Notes: a model not told the origin generated them from the sequence alone. A stretch of 64,000 bases of DNA from Mesoaciditoga sp. (GCA_002878315.1 PNIW01000032.1:24800-88799), one strand, 5' to 3'; shown: positions 16,373 through 25,901, counted from the stretch's first letter. Numbers and translations: made by a program.

Positions 16373-17725
16373 TTAAATCCCTCCTCTGATCAATTTTCGA
16401 GAGATCTCATTTTGCTTCCTGACAAGGTAATCGATGTCCGGAACGTTAAGATGGCCATCTCTGACGATGAATTTGCCGTTGACGATGTTAAAATCGACTG
16501 ATTTCGCATCGCACATAAGCACGGCAGAGATCGGGTCATCAAGGCCGCCGGCAAATTCTATTTTTCCCATGTCAAAACCTATTATATCGGCCGCCTTTCC
16601 AGCCTCTATCGATCCTATGTAATCATCCATCCTCAAAACCCTTGCACCTCCGATCGACGCCATTTCAAGTGCCTTCTTCGGACTTATTGCATTCGCGCCG
16701 TATTTTACCCTCTGCAAAAGCATCGCATTTCTTGCCTCTAATATCATGTTAGAAGTGTCATTTGAAGCGCTGCCGTCTATTCCCAAAGATATTCTGAGCC
16801 CTTCCATCTTTGAGATGGGCGCTATTCCTGATCCAAGTCTCATGTTGGAAGTTGGACAATGAGAAATTCCAACATCGTTTTTGCGCATCTTCTCTATATC
16901 CGCCTCATTCACGTGAACGGTGTGAGCAAACCATACCCTCGGATTTAGCCATCCAATTTTTTCCATATAATCAACAGGCCTGAGACCAAATTTATCGATG
17001 CAGAATTTTTCTTCATCTTCTGTCTCGGCAAGATGGGTATGGATAAGCACATCATGATTTTGCGCGAACTCGAGAGTCTTTACCATTAGAGATTCGGTAA
17101 CCGAAAACGGCGAGCAGGGAGCGAGGGCTATTCTAACCATTGCGTATCGGGATCTGTCATGATATTTTGAAACAGTTCTTTCGTATTCTGAAAGAATCTC
17201 ATCTTCGCTTTGCACTACAGAATCGGGAGGAAGTCCTCCATCTTTTTTTGACATTGACATTGCGCCACGCGTCGGATGAAATCTGAGGCCGACGTGTGAA
17301 ACGCCTCTTATCTCTTCATCGAAGATCGAATTTTTGTTTTTGGGATAAAGATAAAGCATATCGCTCGAGGTCGTAACCCCGCTTAACGCCATTTCCGATG
17401 CGGCAATAGCGGCGCTTACATAAGATGCCTCTTCGTCTATGTTTTTCCATATCTCGTAAAGGGCAACAAGCCAGTCAAAAAGTTTAGCGCTCTGGACGGA
17501 TTTAACATTTCGTGTAAGTGTCTGATAAAAATGATGATGGGTGTTAACAAAGCCCGGAAGAACAATTTTGTTGGAGCAATCTATTGTCTCGTCGAATTTT
17601 CCTTCAGGTTTTGTCTTTCCAACATAGGTTATCACATTCCCATCTATCGCAATGTATCCATCTTCGATCTGACCGTCTCTTGAAAAGGTCTCCATTGCCC
17701 CTATATGACTTAGAAGATATCTCAA
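16373..17725 (-). CDS. Amidohydrolase, 8-oxoguanine deaminase/SsnA-like
   Basis: Metal-dependent aminohydrolase of the cytosine-deaminase-like class, 450 aa. The metal-binding THHHFYQTLTRN motif is at 62-73. Further ligands and catalytic residues are in HTHLAETEDE, WFAHTVHV and GIDGSASNDTSN. The double His plus FYQTLTR is the pattern I associate with 8-oxoguanine deaminase and the AtzB-like branch. The neighbouring adenine deaminase and molybdenum hydroxylase argue for an oxidised purine as substrate, as with ssnA in anaerobic purine clusters. It overlaps the PLP-enzyme stop by 4 nt. The exact substrate is inferred. Confidence 0.85.
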   Translation of the reverse strand: MRYLLSHIGAMETFSRDGQIEDGYIAIDGNVITYVGKTKPEGKFDETIDCSNKIVLPGFVNTHHHFYQTLTRNVKSVQSAKLFDWLVALYEIWKNIDEEASYVSAAIAASEMALSGVTTSSDMLYLYPKNKNSIFDEEIRGVSHVGLRFHPTRGAMSMSKKDGGLPPDSVVQSEDEILSEYERTVSKYHDRSRYAMVRIALAPCSPFSVTESLMVKTLEFAQNHDVLIHTHLAETEDEEKFCIDKFGLRPVDYMEKIGWLNPRVWFAHTVHVNEADIEKMRKNDVGISHCPTSNMRLGSGIAPISKMEGLRISLGIDGSASNDTSNMILEARNAMLLQRVKYGANAISPKKALEMASIGGARVLRMDDYIGSIEAGKAADIIGFDMGKIEFAGGLDDPISAVLMCDAKSVDFNIVNGKFIVRDGHLNVPDIDYLVRKQNEISRKLIRGGI

Positions 17726-19113
17726 TCATATCCCTCCTTCTTTCTGTAATCATAGATGAGTTTGTCCGTTTCCTTAACAATCGCCTGCTGTTTTTCCCAG
17801 TACGAGAGATTCATCTGTTCATTGAGCTCTTCAACGCTTTTGCCCTGTTGTTCTACCCACGTGTAGTACTTGAGGTTGTGCCATCTTCTCCTGTTCTCAA
17901 GGGTTCCTTCGAAGAACCAATCGGTCTTTACGCCCATGAAGATAGAATTGAATCTCGATTTTGCCTCGGATAGATCCATCTTTCCGAACTGTCTGTCGAG
18001 ATCTGCCATGACCGAATGGTATCTATCTATAGTGTCAGTTGCTATCGTTATGATGTTATCGTTGGGGCCGAATTTGTACTGCTTTGCAACCTTTATCGCG
18101 CCTAAAACATTTGCAACGCCGGATATTCCGAAAATCGTTGAAATTTCATCTACGGCCTTTGGCTCGATAAAGTCTTTGAGAAATCTTTTTCCAACCTCGT
18201 CCGTTAGAAGTTGAAGACCCTTTTTTGATTCCATGTCATCGACCGCGACGACGGCATCTGAATTCATCACGTTGTGAATCCATGTAACGTGTTTGTCTCC
18301 TATGCCCTGAATATCGTGCGATCCGTATCCATTCATCGAAATGGTCGGACACTGTATAGGCTCAAGCGTCACAACCTTCGCATCGCTGAAGACTTGCTTT
18401 ATTCTGTCTCCGCACGCTATCGTTCCAGCCGATCCTACGCCTGAAACCACCGCGGCAATTCTGCCATTTCCTATCTTTTCATTTTGAACAAGTTCAATCA
18501 TAGTGTTACCCGTTACGTAGTAGTGAAATCTGTAATTTCCAAATTCGCTGAATTGGTTTAGTATTCGGACTTTTTCAGGATTCTGAGACCATATTTCTTT
18601 TGATTTATCGTAAATCTCTTTGACATTTGATTCGGATCCGGGCGTCGCGATAACTCTCGCACCGTAAGAGTTTATAATTTCGAATCTTTCTTTGCTCATC
18701 CCCTCCGGTAATATTACTATCGTATCGAATTTCATTCTGCATCCAACCCAGGCACCGCCTATTCCGTAATTTCCGGTCGATGGCCATATAAGCGTGTGAT
18801 ACGAAGGATCTACCTCATTTCTTATAACCTTTTCGACGAGTATCGAATAGGTTGCGCCAACTTTATGGCTGCCGGTGGGAAAATCGCGTCCATACATAAC
18901 TATTATATTTGCGTCCACGCCAGTTAATTTTTTTGGAAGAACAACATATTTTATTTTGTTGTCCGGGCCTCGCCATGTTATGTTGAAAAAGTTTATCGGA
19001 TCTAAGGGATCCTCCTTCATCTTTTCAAGGGCAATCTTTCTTATCTTTGGATCGATTTTGTCGGGATGGAGCATTTCCTCAAAGGTAGGACCTATTATCT
19101 TTTTTGAATTCAT
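17722..19113 (-). CDS. Fold-type II PLP-dependent enzyme in the purine operon
   Basis: A 463-aa PLP enzyme of the cysteine synthase/threonine synthase fold. The Schiff-base lysine is K84 in GSHKVGATYS. PSTGNYGIGGAWVG (about 113-126) is the substrate loop and VVSGVGSAGTIACG the phosphate-gripping glycine loop. EGMSKERFEIINSYGA is also typical. The reaction cannot be named. Diaminopropionate ammonia-lyase (YgeX) sits in comparable anaerobic purine clusters, and this protein could play that role, but it may be a different branch. It overlaps both neighbours by 4 nt. C-terminal residues 380-463 form an extra helical region absent from short synthases. Confidence 0.75.
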   Translation of the reverse strand: MNSKKIIGPTFEEMLHPDKIDPKIRKIALEKMKEDPLDPINFFNITWRGPDNKIKYVVLPKKLTGVDANIIVMYGRDFPTGSHKVGATYSILVEKVIRNEVDPSYHTLIWPSTGNYGIGGAWVGCRMKFDTIVILPEGMSKERFEIINSYGARVIATPGSESNVKEIYDKSKEIWSQNPEKVRILNQFSEFGNYRFHYYVTGNTMIELVQNEKIGNGRIAAVVSGVGSAGTIACGDRIKQVFSDAKVVTLEPIQCPTISMNGYGSHDIQGIGDKHVTWIHNVMNSDAVVAVDDMESKKGLQLLTDEVGKRFLKDFIEPKAVDEISTIFGISGVANVLGAIKVAKQYKFGPNDNIITIATDTIDRYHSVMADLDRQFGKMDLSEAKSRFNSIFMGVKTDWFFEGTLENRRRWHNLKYYTWVEQQGKSVEELNEQMNLSYWEKQQAIVKETDKLIYDYRKKEGYD

Positions 19114-21416
19114 AATTTATCCTCTCCTTTTTCTATCAGATCAAGCACGTATTCTTGTGTTGCCGGTATTTTTTTTACCCGTCTATTTATGGCATTAGAT
19201 ATTCCATTCGCTATTGCCGCGGGGGCAGGCATCAATGATGGCTCTCCTATACCCTTGGCACCGAAAGGTCCTTCGGAAAATTCGTCTTCGACGAAATCTA
19301 TCTTTATATTTTGCGGGATATCATTTATTGTAGGAATTATGTAAGTGTTGAAATTATCTGTCAAAATTCTTCCGTCTTTCATCTTTATCTCTTCGTAAAT
19401 CGCATATCCCATTCCCTGAACAAAACCTCCCTCAACCTGTCCGACAAGTCCAACTGGATTTAACGCCTTTCCCACATCGTGGGAGGTGAAGACATCGATC
19501 ACGGTCGACTTCCCAGTCAGCATATCAACCTCTACAACCACGATTTGTGTGGCGTAAGAGTATGTAAGATAAGCCTCTCCGAGTCCTGTCTTTGGATCCC
19601 AGTTTAATTTTGGCGATTTAAACCATCCATTTGCTATAAGATCGACATTGGAAGAATAGCAAATATTTGCCAGATCACCAAAATTCATCTCTTCTTTGCC
19701 ACCTCTTACCAAACCAGAACTTATAACCACATCCTCTTTTTCCACGTTTTTAATCTTTGAAAAAGTTGAGATCATTTTCTCCTTTATCTTTTCGCACGCC
19801 TCTTTTACAGCATTCCCGCTAAAAAGCGTTGCACGAGATGCCACCGTAGGGCCACTGTCTTGAACATATGAAGTATCGGCATTTTCAACTCTTATCCTGT
19901 CTATATTTTGTCCGAGTGTTTCGGACGCAATCATCGCGAGGACCGTCTTCATACCCTGGCCCATCTCTGTATTTCCAACATGGACAGTTACGCTTCCATC
20001 TCTGTGGACCTGAACAAGAGCGCCGGCCGCGTCAAGGGCCTGTCCCGCGGCACCGAGCGCTACGCCATAGATTATGTGGGAGACACCTATGCCTCTTTTT
20101 TTGAACCTGTTCTTTGAATTGAAGTCACGGACAGACCTCTTCAGATTTTCATAATCGGAGATCTTTACAGCATTCATTATCGTTTCAACGGCTCCGACAG
20201 ATTCTGTCAGAAGATGATCCGTCGGGGTACGGCTTCCGATCCTGAGGACATTTTTTAGCCTTATGTCCACAGGATCTATTCCAAGTTTCAAAGCGGCCTC
20301 ATCCATTATTGACTCAATGGCAAAAAGCACTTGCGGACTTCCAAACCCTCTGAAGGCACCGCATGGCACTTTGTTCGTATAAACTCCATCTATATCCACA
20401 CTGACATTCGGCACATCGTAAGCTCCGGCAGCGTGGACAAGGCTTCTGTACATGACTATAGGAGAAAGCGTTGCATATGCCCCCATATCCATGTGAGCGT
20501 TAACCTCTATTGCTACGAGTTTCCCGTCTTTTTTAAATCCGGCTCTGTAATGGGATTTTATAGGGTGTCTTTTGCTTGTGAATTGAATATCCACCTCTCT
20601 CGAATAGGAAAGTAAGACCGGCCTTTTTGTGTGATACGCAAGCAATGCGCACTGCGCGGCAACGTAAGACGGCACATCTTCCTTCCCTCCAAAAGCACCA
20701 CCGGTATCGGCCTGAACGATTTTAACGCTGTTATGGGGGATTCCGAGTACTCTCGAGACGGCATTTTGCACGTAATACGGGCATTGCATCGAGCCGTATA
20801 TCGTCATGCCGGTTGAATCAGGGATCGCGAATATTCCCTGTGTTTCAAGATAGGCATGCTCCTGGTAATCTGCAAAGAAATCGTCTTCGATTATAAGATC
20901 TGCACTGGCAAAACCTTCCTCTATTTTCCCTTTTCTTATTCTTTTGGATGTAAGGATATTTCCGCTTTCATGGACCTTTATCTCATTTTTAAGGGATTCT
21001 TCTATAGAAAGGACAGCCGGCAATTCCTCATATTCTACTTGTACAAGGCCGGAAGCCATGTTGGCTATCTTCTGACTTTCGGCCGCAACAACGGCCACGA
21101 CATCTCCGTAATACTTTGCTTCTTTTCCCACCGGTACAAGACATGGCATATCCTCAACGACTTCTCCGAGTTGATTTTCTCCCGGAATATCTAAATATGT
21201 AAGGATCGCTTTTACGCCCTTTAATTCCTTTGCCTTGCCCGTATCTATGCTTTTCACAAGTGCTCTCGCGTGTTTTGAAAAAACAACAGCGCCATAGAGC
21301 ATATTTTTGAATTCATAATCCGCAACGAATTTGTTCATGCCTTTGACCTTTTCAATGGCGTCTACCCTTTTTACTTTTTTGCCTATTACGTTCATCCTGG
21401 TATTTTCAACCTTCAC
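19110..21416 (-). CDS. xdhD: Xanthine dehydrogenase-family molybdopterin subunit
   Basis: Large catalytic subunit of a molybdenum hydroxylase, about 768 aa. The first ~120 residues are the Ald_Xan_dh_C domain and the rest the molybdopterin-binding domain. Landmarks are GGAFGGKEDVPSY near 245, CGAFRGFGSPQ near 355, MGQGMKTVLAMIA near 500 and the catalytic glutamate in GIGEPS near 730. The track starts at TTG 21434, but GAGGGGGTG followed 7 nt later by GTG at 21416 gives a better start. No iron-sulfur or FAD subunit gene is adjacent, so electrons must leave through a partner encoded elsewhere. A purine substrate is inferred from adjacent adenine deaminase. The symbol is by analogy. Confidence 0.85.
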   Translation of the reverse strand: MKVENTRMNVIGKKVKRVDAIEKVKGMNKFVADYEFKNMLYGAVVFSKHARALVKSIDTGKAKELKGVKAILTYLDIPGENQLGEVVEDMPCLVPVGKEAKYYGDVVAVVAAESQKIANMASGLVQVEYEELPAVLSIEESLKNEIKVHESGNILTSKRIRKGKIEEGFASADLIIEDDFFADYQEHAYLETQGIFAIPDSTGMTIYGSMQCPYYVQNAVSRVLGIPHNSVKIVQADTGGAFGGKEDVPSYVAAQCALLAYHTKRPVLLSYSREVDIQFTSKRHPIKSHYRAGFKKDGKLVAIEVNAHMDMGAYATLSPIVMYRSLVHAAGAYDVPNVSVDIDGVYTNKVPCGAFRGFGSPQVLFAIESIMDEAALKLGIDPVDIRLKNVLRIGSRTPTDHLLTESVGAVETIMNAVKISDYENLKRSVRDFNSKNRFKKRGIGVSHIIYGVALGAAGQALDAAGALVQVHRDGSVTVHVGNTEMGQGMKTVLAMIASETLGQNIDRIRVENADTSYVQDSGPTVASRATLFSGNAVKEACEKIKEKMISTFSKIKNVEKEDVVISSGLVRGGKEEMNFGDLANICYSSNVDLIANGWFKSPKLNWDPKTGLGEAYLTYSYATQIVVVEVDMLTGKSTVIDVFTSHDVGKALNPVGLVGQVEGGFVQGMGYAIYEEIKMKDGRILTDNFNTYIIPTINDIPQNIKIDFVEDEFSEGPFGAKGIGEPSLMPAPAAIANGISNAINRRVKKIPATQEYVLDLIEKGEDKL

Positions 21417-21430
21417 GGGATCACACCCCC

Positions 21431-23140
21431 TCAAACAACATCAACGAACGCACCCTTTGTAACGTCAACAAGTCCCAGATTTGTTATCCTGATCTTTGGA
21501 ATAACCGCAAGTTGAACAAAAGAAAGTACCATAAATGGATCATTTATTATACACCCAAAATCCCTTGCTATGCACTTCAATTCTTTTATCTTTTCAACGA
21601 CCTTTTCCATCGGAAGTTCGGACATAAGGCCGCCTATCGAAAGTGGAAGTTCAGAAACTATTTTTCCATCTTTCGCGATGACAATGCCGCCCTTTATTCT
21701 CAAAATCTCATTGACAGCCACTACCATATCCGTGTCATTTGTTCCGATGACTGAAATGTTGTGAGAATCATGGCCAACGGAGGTTGCTATCGAACCTTTC
21801 TTTAAGCCAAAGCCTGTGACGGCGGCCGAAAATATGGATTTTTTGGTCGAATATCTCGATACGACGGAAATTTTAATCAAATCGTTTTTTAAATCTGGCA
21901 CTTTTGATGGAGGTATATCGAAGATTTCTTCTTCTGTATAAATGCTATCGTTAAAGACGCGAATGGCCCTCGTCCTTTTACCGTCTGAAAGAATCCTTAA
22001 ATCCTCCGGTTCTATGAATGGAACTCTGAAGTTTCCTTCCATTTTTCGCTGAACTTTATTTCCCATGATCTCGGTCTGTAATTTACCGTTCCGGGCGACG
22101 ATCTTTGAGTCTTTTATGACAATCTTGGGAAAGAATTTTTCAAGAGATTCGGTTACTACCATATCGGCTTTGTATGAAGGGGCTATCGCACCCATGCTTC
22201 TTAGACCATAAAACTGAGCCGAATTTATCGTCGCCATTCTTATCGCGATTATCGGATCAACTCCTTTTTCAATGGAACGTCTTACCATGTTGTCTATGTG
22301 ACCATCTCTTTCTATGTCATCTGGATGGCGATCGTCGGTACAAAAAGAGAAGAATCTCTCGTTGTATGGCGTAACCGCGCCTATGAGATCGTCCAGATTT
22401 TTGGCAACGCTGCCTTCCCTTATCAGAACCTGCATTCCGCGTGAAATTTTTTCAAGAGCCTCTTTTTCTGTGGAACATTCATGATCCGATCTTATGAAGG
22501 CAGAAATGTAGGCATTCAAAGATTTACCGGCTAAATTTGGAGCGTGGCCATCTATCTTTTTGTAAAGATGTCTTGTTATTTCTATCTTTGTCATCAGATC
22601 TCTATCCGCGTTTATAACGGCCGGATAATTCATGACCTCTCCAAGTCCAAGGACGCGCGGATATTTCGTGATCAATCCTATTGTATCTGTGGCATCTATC
22701 GTCGCTCCATTTGTTTCCATATTGGTGGCCGGAACACATGAAGGTATCATCATGTAGATGTTAAGGGGGATTCCTTCGGTGTACTGAAGCATGTATTCTA
22801 TGCCTTCTGTCCCGAGAACGTTTGCTATCTCGTGTGGATCCGCTATTATAGTCGTTGTTCCTCTCGGCAGTATGGATCGCGCAAATTCAACCGGATCTAC
22901 CATTGAACTTTCGATATGAACATGGGCATCTATCAAGCCCGGCACTACGTAGTTCCCATCGAGATCTATTACCTCTTTTGCTTGTGTGTAATCTCCTATA
23001 CCCGCTATTCTTTTTCTGAATAGCGCTATATTTCCCTCTTCTATTTTCCCGGTAAAAACGTTGACTATTTTGCAATTTTTAAGGAGAAGATCTGCAGGCA
23101 CACTTCCTAACGATACGGGAATTATATTTTCGATTTTCAT
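21431..23140 (-). CDS. ade: Adenine deaminase
   Basis: Converts adenine to hypoxanthine and ammonia. The 569-aa length and sequence are typical of bacterial AdeC. The metal site and family fingerprint are in DAHVHIESSMVDP and GTTTIIADPHEIANVLG (about residues 70-112). DGHAPNLAGK (about 195) and FCTDDRHPDD (about 272) carry further ligands. The C-terminal GHDSHNISVIG near 455 is characteristic of the family. It overlaps the thioesterase gene by 4 nt upstream, and its stop abuts the xdhD start region, so it feeds hypoxanthine directly to the next enzyme in the operon. Confidence 0.96.
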   Translation of the reverse strand: MKIENIIPVSLGSVPADLLLKNCKIVNVFTGKIEEGNIALFRKRIAGIGDYTQAKEVIDLDGNYVVPGLIDAHVHIESSMVDPVEFARSILPRGTTTIIADPHEIANVLGTEGIEYMLQYTEGIPLNIYMMIPSCVPATNMETNGATIDATDTIGLITKYPRVLGLGEVMNYPAVINADRDLMTKIEITRHLYKKIDGHAPNLAGKSLNAYISAFIRSDHECSTEKEALEKISRGMQVLIREGSVAKNLDDLIGAVTPYNERFFSFCTDDRHPDDIERDGHIDNMVRRSIEKGVDPIIAIRMATINSAQFYGLRSMGAIAPSYKADMVVTESLEKFFPKIVIKDSKIVARNGKLQTEIMGNKVQRKMEGNFRVPFIEPEDLRILSDGKRTRAIRVFNDSIYTEEEIFDIPPSKVPDLKNDLIKISVVSRYSTKKSIFSAAVTGFGLKKGSIATSVGHDSHNISVIGTNDTDMVVAVNEILRIKGGIVIAKDGKIVSELPLSIGGLMSELPMEKVVEKIKELKCIARDFGCIINDPFMVLSFVQLAVIPKIRITNLGLVDVTKGAFVDVV

Positions 23141-23490
23141 TTTTTAAACTTCTCCTTTTTAACGGCAACCCTTACATGATCGGCCTTTGCTATGAGTTTA
23201 TCCCCGGATTTCACCTCAATTTTGAAGACGAATTTTCTGCCTGTTTTATCGACAAGTTTTGCCTTTATTTCCACTTTTTCCCCCGTCCACGCCGGGGCAA
23301 GGTGATCTAAAGTTACATGGGCTCCAACTGTTATTTCATCTTCATTTAAAAATCTTTGAGCAAGTTCGGTGGCCGTTTCTTCCATCCACGCAAGAACGGT
23401 GGGAGTTGATAGCACATCGGCGTTGCCGCTTCTTAATGAAGATGCCAGATTGGAATCTGTAACTACCTTTTCCTTTACCATCTCTTCCAT
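23137..23490 (-). CDS. Hotdog-fold thioesterase (FlK-like)
   Basis: A 117-aa hotdog protein. The stretch LSTPTVLAWMEETATELAQRFL is the central helix of the family, and VGAHVTLDHLAPAWTGEKVEIKA matches fluoroacetyl-CoA thioesterase-like proteins, including the conserved His in DHLAP. It probably hydrolyses a small acyl-CoA. It starts 1 nt after degV and overlaps ade by 4 nt. Its link to purines is unclear. Relatives often occur as general cleaning enzymes. Confidence 0.85.
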   Translation of the reverse strand: MEEMVKEKVVTDSNLASSLRSGNADVLSTPTVLAWMEETATELAQRFLNEDEITVGAHVTLDHLAPAWTGEKVEIKAKLVDKTGRKFVFKIEVKSGDKLIAKADHVRVAVKKEKFKK

Positions 23491-23491
23491 C

Positions 23492-24349
23492 TCACATCGC
23501 CTCTATTCCAAAGCCACACATCCCCGGACCAACGTGAGTCGTTATAACCTTCCCTGTCATATGAAAGGATGCGTCAAGCACCTTATATTTTTCTTTTAAT
23601 CTTTCAAGCAATTCTTTCGCATCATTTTCCGCATTTGCGTGGATCATACAGATCATCACGTTAGATCCAAACGGAATGTATTTTCCGGATTGTTCGATAA
23701 GCATATCGTAGGCATGAGATCTCCCCCTTGCCCTTCCAAACGGGATCATCTCGCCTTCTTCATTTATCCATACCCCTACCTTGAACTTCAACACGGTTCC
23801 AAAAAATCCTTGTATCTTCGAAACCCTGCCGCCTTTGACTAAAAATGAAAAATCAGATACGTAAAAGATCGCCTGGAATTTGTTATTTTTCCTGTCTTTT
23901 TCAAGCTGTTCAACGATCTTTTTCGGATCCAATCCTTTTTCTGCAAGTTCTCTTGCCCTTCTTGCAACAAGCGGTATAACGGAAGAAGCGAGTTTTGTAT
24001 CGAAGATCTCGACAGGGATCTTCGCTTCCTTTGCTGCGGTTGCGGCAGAATTAGCCGTTCCAGACATCTTTGAAGATAAAGTAAGTACCACTATCCCCTC
24101 ATATCCCGATTGCTCTGCATTCCTGTACTTTTGTAAAAACTCAAAAACCGTAGGTTGAGAAGTCTTGGGCAATTCTGAAGCGTTCGATATCTTTTCGTAA
24201 AATTTCATTAAATCCGCAGGATCTCTTGTATCATTTTCCTCTGTACCATCAGGCCATATAACCTTTAAAGGTACCATATCGGCATCTAATTTCTCAAACC
24301 ATTCCGGAGCCATGTCTGCCGTGCTGTCCACAAATATCTTTATCCGCAA
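23492..24349 (-). CDS. DegV-family fatty-acid-binding protein
   Basis: DegV/FakB-like protein that holds a fatty acid in its core, 285 aa. It begins RIKIFVDSTADM, the usual first strand. KTSQPTVFEF, VLTLSSKMSGT (about 92-102) and GRVSKIQGFFG (about 175) are the standard ligand-site motifs, and HVGPGMCGFG closes the fold. The track starts at ATG 24364, but GGAGGTGG lies inside that stretch, 7 nt before TTG 24349, and the family normally starts right at the strand, so TTG is preferred. It is the first gene of the eight-gene purine-linked operon. Confidence 0.92.
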   Translation of the reverse strand: MRIKIFVDSTADMAPEWFEKLDADMVPLKVIWPDGTEENDTRDPADLMKFYEKISNASELPKTSQPTVFEFLQKYRNAEQSGYEGIVVLTLSSKMSGTANSAATAAKEAKIPVEIFDTKLASSVIPLVARRARELAEKGLDPKKIVEQLEKDRKNNKFQAIFYVSDFSFLVKGGRVSKIQGFFGTVLKFKVGVWINEEGEMIPFGRARGRSHAYDMLIEQSGKYIPFGSNVMICMIHANAENDAKELLERLKEKYKVLDASFHMTGKVITTHVGPGMCGFGIEAM

Positions 24350-24391
24350 GCGGTCCACCTCCATTCATCGAAAGTTCTTATCGTTGTTTGT

Positions 24392-24421
24392 ATTATATAG
24401 CATTTTTGGCCAGAGTGCTAA
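24392..24421 (-). promoter_or_regulatory. Promoter of the degV-ade-xdhD operon
   Basis: On the minus strand TATAAT (plus 24392-24397) is preceded by TTAGCA (plus 24416-24421) with an 18-nt spacer, about 45 nt before the degV start. A second TATAAT on the plus strand at 24461-24466 may serve the divergent ugpB gene, though its -35 is poor. Confidence 0.5.
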
Positions 24422-24572
24422 TTTTGAATTAAATGTTCGTTTTTTGATCTGCTTTTAGAGTATAATTATCATGGTAACTTTGCACGCTTTAAATTAAATT
24501 AATCTGGGGATATAAAACAGGAAAATTATAAATATTAAGATTATCACGCATTGTAAAAAGGGAGGGGTTTAA

Positions 24573-25895
24573 ATGAGGAAGGTATTTCTCTTTTCGGTAT
24601 TGACGGTTTTGGCCGTTGCAATTTTTGCTGCTCCTGTGACGATTCAGTTCTGGCACGCAATGGGGGGAACAGACAGAATACAACTTTTGCAAAACTTAGC
24701 GAATGAATTCATGCAACAAAATCCAGACATAAAAGTTGATGTTCAGTACACGGGATCTTACACGGACACGATGACCAAGATGATAGCGGCCGTCAGGGCG
24801 GGTAATCCTCCGGATCTTGTCATGATATACGATATAGGAACACAGATGATGATAGACAGCGGTGTCATAATTCCAATTCAAAATATGATAGACAAGGATC
24901 CTTCTTTTGACATCAACACACTTGTGCCCGCCTCGAGAGGATATTACACGGTAGGTGGTAAACTTTACAGCATGCCATTCAACTCGTCGAATCCAGTTAT
25001 CTTCTACAATAAAACGCTTTTTGAAAAAGCAGGTCTTGATCCAAATAATCCGCCAAACACATTTGAAGAATTCATAGAGTATGCAAAGAAACTCACCGTC
25101 AAAGATGCCAATGGCAATACAATCCAGTATGGCTTTACCTTCGGAAGCGGAGAGCCCCTCGCGTGGTTTTTCGAACAGTTCATGGCCGTTCAAAATGCAT
25201 TGCTTTTGAACAACAACAACGGTCGTGATGGAAGGGCAACAAAGGCTGTCTTTGCGAATGAAGCCGGATTGAGAATTTTCAACTTTTTCAACGAGATGAT
25301 TCAAAATGGATCTGCGATAAACGCAGGACCGGGATGGGACAACGCGAGGCAGATCTTCATCTCTCAAAGGGCTGCGATGCTTATAACCTCAACTTCAGAC
25401 GTGAACATGATGGTCAAGGCGGCCCAGTCCGGCAACTTTTCACTTGGCGTGATGTTCCTTCCGCATCCTTCTGGCGTGCCTTACGGTGGCGTCATAGTTG
25501 GCGGTGCGAGTTTGTGGATGGTAAATACGAATAATGCCCAAAGGGAAGAGGCGACATGGAAATTCCTCAAATTCCTCGAAAGTACCGATGCCCAGATTCA
25601 ATGGAGCACCGGAACGGGATATTTCCCTGTCAACAAAAATGCGATAATAAAGCTCCTTTACGAAGGATATTACGCGAAAAATCCTCCTTACCTTGTTACA
25701 GTATTACAACTTCTCATGTCAAATGTTACTCCGGCAACACGCGGCGGGGCAACGGGAGCATTTCCTCAGATAAGAACTGCCGTCGACACGGCATTTGGAA
25801 AGATGTTTACGAAGGCTATGACTCCTCAGCAAGCGCTCCAATGGGCGCAGGAACAGGCAAATCAGGCAATAGCAAACTACAATTCAATGTATTGA
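24573..25895 (+). CDS. ABC transporter substrate-binding protein, UgpB-like
   Basis: Exported family 1 solute-binding protein, 440 aa. It has the signal peptide MRKVFLFSVLTVLAVAIFA and no lipobox cysteine. The mature start TIQFWHAMGG and the stretches VRAGNPPDLVMIYDIGT and GGVIVGGASLWMV parallel UgpB, the glycerol-3-phosphate binding protein, more than maltose-type proteins. The ligand may be glycerol-3-phosphate, a glycerophosphodiester or a sugar. AGGGAGGGG precedes the ATG. Two permease genes follow, with a stable hairpin in between that would let this gene be expressed at a higher level. Confidence 0.88.
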   Translation: MRKVFLFSVLTVLAVAIFAAPVTIQFWHAMGGTDRIQLLQNLANEFMQQNPDIKVDVQYTGSYTDTMTKMIAAVRAGNPPDLVMIYDIGTQMMIDSGVIIPIQNMIDKDPSFDINTLVPASRGYYTVGGKLYSMPFNSSNPVIFYNKTLFEKAGLDPNNPPNTFEEFIEYAKKLTVKDANGNTIQYGFTFGSGEPLAWFFEQFMAVQNALLLNNNNGRDGRATKAVFANEAGLRIFNFFNEMIQNGSAINAGPGWDNARQIFISQRAAMLITSTSDVNMMVKAAQSGNFSLGVMFLPHPSGVPYGGVIVGGASLWMVNTNNAQREEATWKFLKFLESTDAQIQWSTGTGYFPVNKNAIIKLLYEGYYAKNPPYLVTVLQLLMSNVTPATRGGATGAFPQIRTAVDTAFGKMFTKAMTPQQALQWAQEQANQAIANYNSMY

Positions 25896-25901
25896 AATCG
25901 T

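Noticed and set aside
24696-25367. 223-aa reading frame opposite the ugpB-like gene
   Set aside because: It lies wholly antisense to a clear binding-protein gene, has no ribosome-binding site and no family-like sequence. A shadow of codon bias.
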